Assembly: GCA_963457665.1 (NCBI GenBank)
Contig: OY735209.1
Location: 10,205,814 to 10,269,813 of the forward strand
Source of the DNA: Thysanoteuthis rhombus
Lineage: Eukaryota; Mollusca; Cephalopoda; Oegopsida; Thysanoteuthidae
Reading direction: 5' to 3'
Length of the DNA stretch: 64,000 bases
Shown: one piece after another, positions 35,093 to 46,079 of the stretch
Layout of the letters: each line of letters begins with the position of its first letter
Position numbering within the stretch: the stretch's first letter is position 1
Position numbers and translations under genes: made by a program
Notes under the pieces: generated by a model
What the model saw: only the letters and a program-made list of their open reading frames with translations
Told to the model about the DNA's origin: nothing
Database searches by the model: none

Positions 35093-35226
35093 AGATAAGC
35101 ACATTGAAAGCCACATAGGCACTAACACTTCAGGAGAGAAGAATCTGTAGCCCACTTGGCTGGTTGGCTGGCTGTTTGGTCATCGAGCCATTTGTGGGGC
35201 TACGGTGACAAGATATATATGTATAT

Positions 35227-35505
35227 ATGATTGTAAATTTCGTTATATCATATAGAAACTCTTATTCGAAATGATTTCCCATCATTACACGGTTAATGTA
35301 TCATTTGGCTAGGTCAATTTGAAATAGAATAAACAATGAAGAAATTGGGGCTGCTGTTTCAAATGTTTGTTCTGTTTTACGTTGTCTAGGCCTAGTGATA
35401 CATTAATCGTGTAACAACGGGAGATCATTTCAAATAAGAGTTTCTGTTTAATATAACGCAGTTTATAATCATTCTGTCGGATCATATATCCATTTCTTAA
35501 CACAC
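35227..35505. mobile_element. Two S1 SINE bodies in head-to-head inverted arrangement
   Basis: Minus-oriented body at 35227-35356 (AGAAACTCTTATTCGAAATG, GGTTAATGTATCATTTGGC, TAGAATAAACAATGAAG, GGGGCTGCTG). Plus-oriented body at 35357-35505 (TCTGTTTTACGTTGTCTAGG, GATACATTAATCGTGTAA, GAGATCATTTCAAATAAGAG, CATTCTGTCGGATCATATAT, CCATTTCTTAA). Both lost the tRNA head at the junction, leaving a palindrome with arms of roughly 125-140 bases and almost no spacer. Confidence 0.8.
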
Positions 35506-36147
35506 ACGCACATACTCATATATGTATATTTGTACATATAATGAATTTATATTTATTCCGTCGAAATCTATATCTATTTCTTAATAATATATACGTGTGC
35601 ATGTGTGAGTACGCACACAAATTTGAATGGTTACGTTGTACAAATATTTTCTTGTGAGTGTGTACATGTTGGATTTCGGTTTGCGGTCAACAGTCTCTCT
35701 TCATCGCACAGCGACATGTTTCGGATTCATGAGAAATGAACTGTAATCGCATTCGCTGGAGTTTTCTCATTGCAGCTGTGGGGTGAGGGGCATTCTTAAT
35801 CGATCTATCCGTGAAAACACCTGCGTTTCTGTTGGCCGTCCCTATCTTCTTCAGACGTCAATGTCTCGCTCCTTCATGACACTCTCTTGACCCTGGCCTT
35901 CTCGCTCCTAAATGGTTGAAGCGACGCACACAAGGTGCAGTGTCCTTCGCAAACATCTCCCCTCACTAGTAACCTTCCCAGATCAACACTATAGAGACGG
36001 ACCCTCCCCACTACAGTTCCTGTGTTTGCCTCAATTCTTTTAGCGATTGTCGATTGTTTGTCAAGCAGAAACAACAGAACAACGATGATACTATTTGAAG
36101 TTCTTAGAAAAAGACAAAAGAAAAAGAAAAGCGATGTAAAAAGACGA

Positions 36148-36570
36148 TAAATTAATCGCATTTTTGGTTACTCGTAATGAAGGTCGTCTCAGCTAATAGT
36201 GCAAGAGTCATAATATTGAACTTAGAATCTATGTTTTTCAGTCAAATCACTGCTCATCAAAGTTAAGCAACGTCGATCATGTTCAGTATTTGGGTAGGTG
36301 ACTGCTTTAGGAACATTCAGTACCGTGACAACCTGTGAAAAGACAACCTGTGAGTAGACAATTAATCGCATCTTTAGTAACTGTGGATAAAGTCTGTCTC
36401 AATGCAGGAGGCTTGTTCTAGAATTCAGAAACTATGGCTTACGTTCGAATCTTGAAGAAGCTCTGATTCTCGTCTGATAAGTTTAGCAACTTCGAACCTG
36501 ATCAGAACAGAAATGTGTGATCGTTTGAGAACATCAGGTAGTATGAGCAACTTTTGGCTTTGTTTAAGGT
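36148..36570 (+). repeat. ~211-bp tandem repeat containing 5S-like sequence (2 units)
   Basis: Both units begin AATTAATCGCAT.TTT.GT.ACT (36150 and 36361). About 90 bases on they reach a 5S-like core: AAAGTTAAGCAACGTCGATC with GTAGGTGACTGCTTTAGGAA in unit 1 (36258-36318), and TCTCGTCTGATAAGTTTAGC, AACTTCGAACCTGATC, then ATGTGTGATCGTTTGAGAAC in unit 2 (36471-36533). The 5S-like blocks are more decayed than the one at 24132. This looks like a short tandem array or two tandem 5S-derived SINEs. Confidence 0.7.
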
Positions 36571-37424
36571 CAAAAACCACTTCTCAATGTTTCCTTATTG
36601 AAATTATCTTAGCTCAGGATTTGAAATTCATTTAATCTATGTACAAACGCAAATACTCTGATACACATATATCTACGGCAGGCTGGATCTGTGATTTTTC
36701 TGACATTTAGATTAACGCAAAAGGCAAAAATAACGATTTCCCATAAAAATGCAGAGGATGATGAAATTAATGGAAAACTCTTGGAGATATCGTGCGTGTG
36801 AACAGTCATGAGCGTATATATATATTTATGAAAAAGAAAACAACAAAAAAAACAGAAAACAATATCTGTCAATCAAATTTTTAATCACCTCTTCCTTACC
36901 CTTATTGTCCACCCTTCCATAAAATTTCATTGAAATCCGTTCATGTGGACGGATGGACAGGCGGACGGACAGGCGGACGGACAGACGGACAGGAGGATGG
37001 GCGGAAAGACATATACCTTTAACAGAAGTAAATAATATTGCAAAGTTATCAAGGAACTGCCAGCAGTCGATAGATGAGATTTGTGCTTTTCAGTGGTGGA
37101 CATATAAGATTTTTCACGCGCAGGCCACTACAGGTCGACAATAACTTGTTTGCAACGATTATTGAAAAGATAAGTTCATGCCTAACGTAATGGCAAATAG
37201 TAAAAACTTTTACTCTTATAAATTCCCTCTCCACTAAGAATAAAGAATAAGAAAGAAAATATTAATGGGAATAGCGGGAAAAGTTGTATTAAGGCGGGAA
37301 AGTTGAATTATGAAGTTGTATTTTAGCGGGAATGTTACGCTGACGCTGGTAGTGAGACAGCGAAGGAAAATAAATATTAGAGCCTATGATTTTCTTGCGG
37401 GCATCAGTGGAGAACATGAAATAA
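36571..37424. other. Non-coding DNA with (GGACGGACAGGC)n
   Basis: At about 36900-36945 there is one core of the ~155-bp family (ATAAAATTTCATTGAAATCC), followed at 36947-37008 by a GGACGGACAGGC-type minisatellite. No gene recognised. Confidence 0.6.
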
Positions 37425-37909
37425 CAGGTTTTGTTATGGATTCAATAGAAACCATCATGTGAATTATGGAATTTGACAGCATGTTGTGTTGGGGGTGATC
37501 AATTGAAAAAAATGAAAAAAGGGGTGATCAATGAATAGGTTGAGTCTATCGCATTTTATTGAGCAATGATCACCAAGAAAAGACTGAATTAAAGAAATGA
37601 AAAATGAAAAACAAGCGCAAATGCTGATGGACAATAAGTGATCAATTTTGCATAAACTTACATTAAAAGTTGAACCCCCAACTAAAAGCCTATATATGGG
37701 TGGGGTTTTCTTTTTAAGAAACGTTTACTTCGGCCATGATAAGGAGCAAATGTTTAAAGTTCCCACCCTATAAGCTCCAGTAGTGTGGTCTGCACGCATG
37801 ATACATGTATATATATATGTACATACATAGCCAGCCAGACAAACCGGCTTGAAATCTAAAGAAAACAATGTTGATAGTTTCGGTGACAGTTTTCGTTGAC
37901 GGTCTTTAA
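37425..37909 (-). mobile_element. F1 dispersed repeat, copy 5 (full length)
   Basis: Minus reading begins TTAAAGACCGTCAACGAAAA, passes AAACCGGTTTGTCTGGCTGG-type sequence, the GTGCAGACCACACTACTGGA block and the GAACCCCC.. / GATCACC blocks, and ends CATGATGGTTTCTATTGAAT and AACCTG. This is the only full-length minus-strand copy. Two GGGTGATCAAT words at 37492-37535 are a small internal duplication. Confidence 0.75.
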
Positions 37910-38424
37910 GAATAGCCGGTTACCAGAGTCGAAACTGTTTCGCCATTTCCGCATGTTGATGTTCCTTTCACTGCCGTTTCTATACCCAAGAAAGCAATTT
38001 ATTAAACTATGGTTGAATATAGTTGCAGGGCCCCAGACATTGTGTGCATAAATCACAAATGGCAGGACACAGGCCAGTCGCACCAAACAAACAAACAAAC
38101 GAATTGATAAAGCAAAAATGTTTTCTTTTTTTCTGGCCAAACAACGGAATGTCCCTTCTGGGCCATTTCGTTGGTCCCAATCAAGAGCAAACGTTCATAC
38201 TTTCAAAGTACGGATGCATGAAAAGGAAAAGAAAAGATTACGATGCATTTTCCTTTTTCTCTTGTCGATTGAGAAGTTCTTTGTGGTTTTAGTTTGGGGT
38301 CAAATTTTAACAGCAATTTGATCTTTGGGAATCCAAAGACATCAACAATTTCTTCGAATAGAAAATCTTGTATATCTACTTCGTCGGATGATAGATGATC
38401 AGCAGGGGCAAATCCTCTTCTGGT
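37910..38424. other. Non-coding DNA
   Basis: No gene recognised. Open frames at 37856-38321 on both strands lack family features. Confidence 0.4.
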
Positions 38425-39150
38425 ATAATCATCAGTCTTTTAATGTCCGTCGTTCGACATACACCATCCTAGGATTCGTCGCACCTCTCTATCGCGGGAA
38501 TCGCGGAGCTAATACTTCCTGGATTTGTCTAGTTCGTCTCTCCATCTTGTATTCTGCCAGAATCGATTGTGCATGTAATCACTGGGGATCCATGCTGCAA
38601 GTCATAATGTCCATCGTTTGTGTGTCATTCTTGTAATATCACCAGCCCATTGCCATTTGAGTTTTCCAAATAGTTTCTATGATGTCTCAGACATCCCTTA
38701 TATTTTGTGCTATCTTCGGATCTCTCCATATTAGGTTGAGCATGATTCTTTCATGTGTACGTTCGATGATTCTCAGTTTGCGAGTTAGTCTCTAGTTTAG
38801 GTTCCATGTTTCAGCTCCATAAGTGACTATCGGGAGAATGCATTGGTTGTATACTCTTCTTTTTTGGACTAATGGGATCTTGTTTTTGAAGGTTGAGCTT
38901 GCTCTGCCGAAAGCTTGCCATCCTAGTGTGATCCTTCGCTTGATTTCTTCTTCTTTTGGGGGTCTCATTTAGATTCGTTGTCTTAGGTAGATGTAGTTCT
39001 GCATCTCCGATTGTTGTGTTCTCATTTCCGACAAGATTGTTGCACATGACCTTTGTTTTGCTGAAGTTCATGTGTAGGCTGACTTTCTTGCCTCCTTCGT
39101 TTAGTTCATCTAGCATTCGTTGGAGAACTCTTAATTCCAAACCACCCACA
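38425..39150 (-). pseudogene. RTE-type LINE ORF2 C-terminal remnant
   Basis: The minus strand gives LQRMLDELNEGGKKVSLHMN, FSKTKVMCNNLVGNENTT, IGDAEL, NETPKRRRNQAKD-type sequence (frameshifted from KPTKEEEIKRRI as in sister copies), MASFRQSKLNLQKQDPISPK, then the GHIAR-like, RQNTRWRDEL-like and C-terminal blocks down to 38427, where a short TGATGATTATA tail remains. It starts just after the RT catalytic box, as a 5'-truncated insertion would. It is the same subfamily as 48130-49130 and 57330. Confidence 0.85.
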
Positions 39151-39265
39151 TTTCCTATTTTAGTGACATACGCACTGCTTCTTTCCGTTTTCCTCGTTTA
39201 CCATTGCTCACGATCATCATCATTATCAACATTATCAGTAGCAGTAACAGTAACCACACCATATT

Positions 39266-39291
39266 CTCCTTCTTCTTCTTCTTTTTCTTCT

Positions 39292-39341
<50 letters not shown>

Positions 39342-39342
39342 G
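39266..39342. repeat. (TTC)n-(ATT)n array
   Basis: TTC units to 39293, then (ATT)~16. Confidence 0.95.
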
Positions 39343-40798
39343 ATTCAACTGCACTTACTTTTCCACCTTCGCTAAGCTGAGTACAAGTTCCTTTCAAAAC
39401 CTGAGACGCCCTTATAACAAGAAAAAGAAACTTTCTCAAGTCGAAGTGGCGTAAAGCGAAGAAGCAATTACCCCTTATTTATACGGGAAAATTTCAAATC
39501 GTTTCCTGACCTCCAAAATGGTGATGAAGGTATGTTGAAATCGGTCGTTGGAGTTCGGAGTGGATGGAGTTACAACAGACTAGTGTGTATGAGGGAAGAA
39601 TAGAGAGTGCACGCAGCCTCTCTAACAGCTAACAGCAAAACAAAAACACAATTTTCGGTTTTGTTTTTAGCGTTTCTTGTAAAAGCGAAAAATGGTCTAA
39701 AGCGAACTTTCGAAAAGTGGGGAATGCCATCATCATCATTTTGGTATCTGTAAACGTTCAACATTTTTCTCATATAGATTAATGGTAATTGCTTCTCCGC
39801 TTTATACCATTCCAATTTACAAAAGTTTTTTTTTATAGGCTCGTTCTACTTTCGGAAAGAGGGGGAAACCTGTGTTACTATTTGACAGTTTAGGCAACCA
39901 ATTCTTTTCAAAATCCTTTTCCTCCTTTCAACCTTTTGCCGATTTTGATTTCCTGTCAATACTTTTTTTAACATAACTTTCCCGCCATTCGAAATATCGT
40001 CTGCTTTCTCTGTCTTTTCATATTAAAACTGCGGCCTACAGAACGGAAATAAGTTGGACGCTTACAAACGCATTTGCGACTCCAGTATATTCCATGAGAC
40101 CACCGGAAGTCTTGAAGCGACCATATTTGTTGCAGGTTTAGTTGTGGTTCTTTTGTCAAGTTCCAAACTCTGCCAATCATATTTGCCTTTGGCTTTTGGG
40201 TCTGAAAGTTAGGAATTGGAATTAATGCATAGCATTTTGGCTACAGAATTCTCAAAGTGGACGTTGCAATTCACAGCCATTGTAATACATTGCCCAAACT
40301 CCAAATAAGTTTAGGGTCGGATGTATTATTCGTGTCAATCAGAATATCACTGGAGAACGAACAATAGTCAGTCAGCGACGTTATTCATTATTAAAAAGTT
40401 GGTAAGGAGTGTTATATTCTGTCAACGTACATATCTTCTCAAATCTCAAATCAAATTTCAATCTAGACGCGTTATTTTTGAGGAGCTGCGATCTGCAATT
40501 GCTTATTATTGATATATATATATATGGACATTTGCGAAAATATTGAGCCTTTGTCGGCCTTCAAAGTGGGAATTCTCTCTACAGATCAATTTATCAGAAA
40601 GTAGCATTAAAATGTTGGACGTTCCTTGTATCCACTATCACACTATCTCGAAAGTACCTCGACTATATAAGACAACCTTAAGCACCTGACCAGTGAGAAT
40701 TCTTTTTCCTTCATTTTCAAAATAAATCTCCTCACTTTCTATAACGAAAAGCCAGATGCAAAATTAGGAAAATTTACTTTCCTTGTTATAAATTCATT
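39343..40798. other. AT-rich non-coding DNA
   Basis: No recognised gene or family. Frames at 39570-40180 (minus) have no motif that I can name. Confidence 0.45.
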
Positions 40799-41232
40799 GT
40801 TAGGAACCATCAACAAAAACTGTCAACATTAACATAGGTTTCTCCAGTTTTCACTATATATGTACTGCGCGTATAAAACATACCAATTGAGCTAGAGGGC
40901 TGGAAATTCCAACATTTACTCTTTGTTATGCTCACGAAAAACAGCCTTTAAAAAAATCTCCCAAATTAGGTTTTTAATGAGTGGTCCAATTTAAATGTAG
41001 GTTTATGCTAAAATGGTCCTTTACTTTGTGTCTGACCGTGTTCAAGTTTGTTTGTTTTGTTTTTTTTTTTGGACATTTAGACTTTTTACTGATCATCCCT
41101 CAACAGAGGGAAGCAAAGTAAAATTATTAATTGCTCACCTTTTTTTCCAAATTTTTAATTGATCATCCCCGACACGGCATCATACCAGAAGACGTTTACA
41201 ATGAGTTTTTATTGATCGACTAACCACACCTG
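40799..41232 (+). mobile_element. F1 dispersed repeat, copy 6
   Basis: It starts GTTAGGAACCATCAACAAAA, passes ATAGGTTTCTCCAGTTTTCA, GCTAGAGGGCTGGAAATTCC and CATCCCTCAACAGAGGGAAG, and ends ATTGATCGAC then TAACCACACCTG. Confidence 0.82.
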
Positions 41233-41925
41233 CTGCGTTATCGAATTCATTGTTATAAACAACCTTACATTACAAAAAATGAATATGACAAAAATAGATG
41301 TTTCGATGATATAAAAAAAACTCTATTCATTTTAAATAAAATGCTCGGGACCAACTGATTTTGATAACAATAGCAGTTTGATAAAATTAGCCGTGATTAC
41401 AATAAACAACTTCATTTGTATTCTCCATTCTTTTCTTTTTTCTAATCGATTCTAACCAATTTCCTATACTTCCTTTGTCGTGTTTTTCAAAATGGCTGCC
41501 AAACGTTTTCCTCCATGTTTTTCATGTGCGAGACGTTGAAAATAATCGACAGGAACACATCGTTGAAGGATTGTCCGGCAAATCGACGATAAGTTTAAGG
41601 TTAATCTCCAACTCGGATCCCCTTTAATCTGCTTTTTCCATCCTTAGGAAGGTTTGCATCATTGGAGACAAATCAGAGAAGAAGCTTATCACCCCACTCC
41701 CAACCCTACCTTTTCAGCCCCTATTCAAGCAGCCCCAGAAATGACAGCCGACTGCTTTACATTCTGTTTTCAACACTCGACGCATTTCTTGCAGTTGTTT
41801 CATTCTATAGCATGCCTTTCTTTTTTCTTTTTTTGGTCTCCCATCTTTTTCATCTTCTAAATTTTCTTTAACTCTTACAATAATTTCCCCTCACTCTCCC
41901 GTTTCTCTATCTTTTATACCTCCCC
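41233..41925. other. Non-coding DNA
   Basis: No gene recognised. It becomes CT-rich after 41815. Confidence 0.5.
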
Positions 41926-41926
41926 C

Positions 41927-41927
<1 letters not shown>

Positions 41928-41973
<46 letters not shown>

Positions 41974-42054
41974 CGTGTATATATAACTCTCTCTCTCTCT
42001 GCCCCACTCTCTCTCTATATATATACATATTTGTATGTACACACACACACACAC

Positions 42055-42108
<54 letters not shown>
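41928..42108. repeat. (TC)n, (TA)n, (CA)n-(TA)n-(TG)n compound arrays
   Basis: TC-TA at 41930-41973, TC-TA at 41985-42025, and a palindromic CA-TA-TG array at 42040-42108. Confidence 0.95.
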
Positions 42109-42109
<1 letters not shown>

Positions 42110-42110
42110 T

Positions 42111-42289
42111 GTTAAGAAATAGACATATTTGGTCCGACAGAATGAATTATAAATTGTGATATATTAAATAGCAACTTATTTGAGATGATCTCTGGTCGTT
42201 ACATGGTTAATGTATTACTCACCTTAGACAATGTAAATAGAATAAACAATTGAAGAAAATGGGACTTCTGTAGGAATCAAACCTGCCTT
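42111..42289 (-). mobile_element. S1 SINE, copy (head interrupted)
   Basis: Body and tail match S1 (GTTAAGAAATAGACATATTT at the tail, GGTCCGACAGAATGA, TAGAATAAACAATTGAAG). The T-arm is cut at GGAATCAAACCTGC, where a TC-TA-GA palindromic microsatellite begins. Confidence 0.8.

Positions 42290-42367
<78 letters not shown>
42290..42367. repeat. Palindromic (CT)n-(AT)n-(AG)n array
   Basis: (CT)~12, (AT)~16, (AG)~11. The outer arms are reverse complements, so the whole 78 bases is an almost perfect palindrome. Confidence 0.96.
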
Positions 42368-42658
42368 CCTGTGCCACACGGCAATGAATCACTCCAGTCC
42401 ACGCGTATACCAGAACTAACAATAAAAAAATGACTTGAAAGAAGTACATCTTCTATCAAAAATTATCTAAAAAAAAATAATACCAGCACAAGATTTGGGC
42501 ATTGCAGGTCCAAAATGACTACAGAAACACCAAAAACTTGATTTAAAAAAACAACACTTTTTTGATCGTTCCTAGTGGTGTACTTGTGCAAAGTTTCAAG
42601 GTTGTAGCCCCCAAAATGTGGTTAGGAGCGCCCGGACACACATACACACACACACACA
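42367..42658 (+). mobile_element. (CA)n-tailed family F2, copy 3 (longest)
   Basis: It contains AATGAATCACTCCAGTCCAC, GCGTATACCAGAACTAAC, GGCATTGCAGGTCCAAAATG-like sequence, CCTAGTGGTGTACTTGTGCA and AGGTTGTAGCC...AGGAGCGCCCGGACACAC, then (CA)n. Conservation of both ends with 34878 defines a family about 230-290 bases long. No reading frame or promoter boxes are seen. Confidence 0.7.
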
Positions 42659-42849
42659 AGCATAGAAGAGCAATATTTGTAATATATACCTTGATTAGTG
42701 CGGTTAATTCTTACCAACGTTTTCCGTAATGTTTAAAACTACACTGTTCTAGGTCTTATAATAATTTAATTTGTTATATACTAACAATAATCCGTACTAC
42801 ATCAAAACGTATGGAAACCACGCTATTTAAGGTATATATATACATATAT

Positions 42850-42851
42850 AT

Positions 42852-42935
<84 letters not shown>
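42850..42935. repeat. Compound (CA)n-(TA)n
   Basis: (CA)~8 followed by (TA)~32. Confidence 0.96.
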
Positions 42936-43058
42936 GAGCTAAGAAGCCACCGGTAATGCAAAAGCCCAAATTACTGTTTTAACTTCAAGTTTTTTTTTTT
43001 GTTCATTCACGGTCTATATCTGCTATATTTGTTTCTTTCAACACGGACAATTATCTTA

Positions 43059-43240
43059 CTTAGAAATGGATATATGATCCGACAGGATGTTTATAAATAG
43101 CGTTATATTATATTGAAACTCTATTTGAAATGATCTCCTGTTATTACACGAAGAATGTATCATTTGGCCTAGACAAGGTAAATAGAATAAACAATCAAAG
43201 AAAAATAGGGCTGCTACAATATTTGAAACTCGCGCGTTAC
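43059..43240 (-). mobile_element. S1 SINE, copy with decayed head
   Basis: It matches S1 through TAGAAATGGATATATGATCC, GACAGG, GATCTCCTGTTATTACACG, ATGTATCATTTGGCCTAGAC and AATAGGGCTGCTA. The B box is degraded (TTTGAAACTCGCG). Confidence 0.8.
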
Positions 43241-43750
43241 CGCTGAAAAATGATTTTTCTTTTAGAAATCTCATAAATTTTGTACTGTCCTACATCATCG
43301 TACTATGTTATGTCATGCAGGTCAGTCACTTTCTAATCTCTATTTATATAGTGTGTTCAGGGTTTTCCGTGTTTTATACAGAATTTGATTGGAATACTAT
43401 TAAACAAGTTAGGATTCTTATGTTATACGCTAAGTTCTATTGTGGGGATCATCAGCTATTTTACCACGGACCTCTTTCTTATGTATGTGTTTGTGTGTAC
43501 GTGTGTGAGAGAGTGTGTATAAATATGAGTATAAATATGTTTTTCTCTTTTTCTTCCCTTATTTCTTTTCTTCTTCCCGCCTGTTCTACTTTTTATTTCG
43601 TATCTTTTCTTCTCTTTTCTTCTTCCTCAGTTTTTCTCCTTCGCCTCAACCTCCTTTAAAAAATCTTTCACATTCTTTTCAAACCTCTCTCTTCTCTTCC
43701 TATTCCTTTTCTTCTTTTTTGTATACCTTTTTTTAAAATCCTTGTCAATT
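43241..43750. other. Non-coding, CT-rich toward the right
   Basis: No gene recognised. A TTC/CTT-rich region from 43540 leads into the pure triplet tract. Confidence 0.5.
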
Positions 43751-43830
43751 TCTTCTTCTTCTTCTTCTTCTTCTTCTTCTTCTTCTTCTTCTTCTTCTTC
43801 TTCTTCTTCTTCTTCTTCTTCTTCTTCTTC
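43751..43830. repeat. (TTC)~27 triplet repeat
   Basis: An 80-base uninterrupted TTC/GAA tract, with long poly-Ser, poly-Glu and poly-Lys shadow frames. Known GAA/TTC tracts of this kind can form triplex DNA and expand. Confidence 0.97.
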
Positions 43831-43899
43831 AGAAAATATTCTTTGGGAATATAAATTCATGTGTTTACAGACTTTCTTCATATTGAAGGAAAAAAAGAC

Positions 43900-44175
43900 T
43901 CTGAAAATTCAAAGGAAGAAGAGAGAGATAGAGAGAGGGGGGAAGAGAGTGAGATATATAGAGAGACTGAGACAGACAGACAGACAGGCTAATAGAGAGA
44001 ACACAGTGAGGGGATCTTTGAAAGTACAAATGAAGAAATTAAGAGAGAGAGAGAGGGGTATTGAGAGGCACACAGAGAGAAAGAGGGTATGGAGAGGGAC
44101 AGAGAGAGGGGGACAGAGGGAGAGAGATGGGGGGGATAGAGAGAGTGAGAGACTGGTAGACAGACGGACAGAGGC
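43900..44175. repeat. Polypurine (GA)-rich tract with GACA units
   Basis: About 270 bases dominated by GAGA, with GACAGACAGACAG at 43972-43987 and a CAGACGGACAGAGG block near 44160. Confidence 0.9.
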
Positions 44176-44596
44176 AGCCCAAAACCCCCCCATCAGAGCG
44201 AAGACTTTGTGGCTTTCTATTGAGTCTTCTTCAACCACACGAGTAATAATCAAGTTAACAGTTGCATAAAACATTATCCCACAAAACTGAAGGATTATTC
44301 GAACAATGAGAAACGTTACGAGAAGAACGCGGGGCGAAATAAAAGAAGCGGGAAACTTTCTTTCCTCTTATTCCTTTGATTTGTTCTTCTTTAAGAAGAG
44401 ATGAAAATATTCAAAGAGCCTAAATGATCTACAAAAAAGTTGTCGGATTTATTTCAAAGATTTTTTTATTGTTATTTCTTACTTTCAATAATGCACGCTA
44501 ACCATGATAGCTGATGTTGTGTGGTAAAAATGTTAATTTATCCCTTTCTATATATCTAGTCATTTTTTTAGTCAATCTATATGTACATATGTATGT

Positions 44597-44599
44597 GTA

Positions 44600-44690
<91 letters not shown>

Positions 44691-44722
44691 GCACATACGG
44701 AGAGAGAGAGAGAGAGAGAAAA
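44597..44722. repeat. (TC)n-(TA)n-(GA)n compound array
   Basis: (TC)~23 to 44644, (TA)~22 to 44689, a GCACATACG break, then (GA)~10. This is a second palindromic TC-TA-GA arrangement. Confidence 0.96.
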
Positions 44723-44817
44723 ATAGATGGATAGATAGATATATATATAGAGAGAGAGTGTGTGTTTGTATTTTATGCTAGTTCATTTTTATTTATAAGA
44801 ATGCGTTTGAGTGTGAG

Positions 44818-44895
<78 letters not shown>

Positions 44896-44912
44896 TGTGT
44901 GTGTGTGTGTAT
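44818..44912. repeat. (TA)n-(TG)n compound array
   Basis: (TA)~36 followed by (TG)~8. Confidence 0.96.
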
Positions 44913-45819
44913 TCATATAATTGAATTTCAACACAAATCTTAACAAAATTGACGAGTATATAAAAATCAAATATAATAATTTAATATATATAATCATAGA
45001 AAAAACGAAGATGAAAACGTACTTTTCAAAATATTGGAGAAAAAATATACTTCAGAATCTTTGGAAGATATGTTTGGAAATAACTATTTTTTAAAAATAT
45101 TTTTCTTTAAGATCTTGAAGATCAGATGTATTATTAAAGTCAAGAAATGTAATTATCGGAATCAAGAAATATGATTATCAAAATACATGAATAGAATAAT
45201 CCAAAGCAAGAAATGCAATCATTAACAAACCATAAAAGTAAGTAGAAAAACCGAGAATCGCAGTGATCGAAAAAGGGAAGAGAGATTAACAAAATCGAGG
45301 TATATAATTGTCAATAATTGATAAATGGAATTATCTAAAATTGGAAAATGAAAATATCAAAACCTGGAAATGTAATTATCGAAATAAAGTAATGCAATTA
45401 ACAAGAATTTTCTTTCTGTCTCTTTCTTCTTTTCTTTCTTCTTCTACTACAACTACTTCTCTTCCCCCCCATTTTGTCTCATCTTCTTCTTCTTCTTCTC
45501 CTCCTCCTCCTCATCCTCCTCCTCCTCCTCATCCTTCTCCCCTCCTCCAAGAAGTCTATAAAATACTTTTGTTCCATTTACGTAAGATTTTCTAATTCTT
45601 GATAAGTTTAAACAATTTTCTGCAGAGATAGAGGATTATTCCACGCCATGATTTAGTAGACATATTTTGAATGGATGCGAGACTTCCATGACTTATTTTT
45701 TTTCGTTTTTAATTTTTTCCCACTAATTTTTTTTTTTACTTTGCTATCCAGAGAAGATTCTTAAATAAAATTTGAGCCAGCTACTTATTCCATCATGTAT
45801 GTACGTACTTTACGTTTCA
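44913..45819. other. AT-rich non-coding, with (TTC)/(CTC) at 45488-45550
   Basis: 45100-45400 repeats words like TCAAGAAATGTAATTATCG and GAAATGTAATTATCGAAAT at roughly 30-60 base intervals, resembling a degenerate minisatellite. No gene recognised. Confidence 0.55.
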
Positions 45820-45948
45820 TTAGAAACTGTCAACCAATACCATAACTGTCAACATAGGTTTCTTCAGTTTTCAAATTGGTCTGCCTGGCCATCTACGCAC
45901 GCGCGTATGTATGTATGTACGTATGTAATTATCTCCCTTGAATGGGTT

Positions 45949-45993
<45 letters not shown>

Positions 45994-46045
45994 TGTATGT
46001 GTGTGTGTATGTGTGCGTGTGTATGTGTATGTGTGTGTGTGCATG

Positions 46046-46079
<34 letters not shown>

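Noticed and set aside
36947..37008. CRISPR-like or regulatory array in the GGACGGACAGGC repeat
   Set aside because: The units are contiguous without spacers; it is a plain minisatellite in a eukaryotic repeat context.
40650..40690. TATA-box promoter (CTATATAAGAC)
   Set aside because: No gene follows and TATATA words are everywhere in this AT-rich window.
43742..44269. 175-codon frame starting with about 30 Ser residues and continuing Arg/Glu-rich, resembling an SR-type protein
   Set aside because: The Ser run is (TTC)n and the Arg/Glu part is the GA-rich tract. There is no RRM or other domain.
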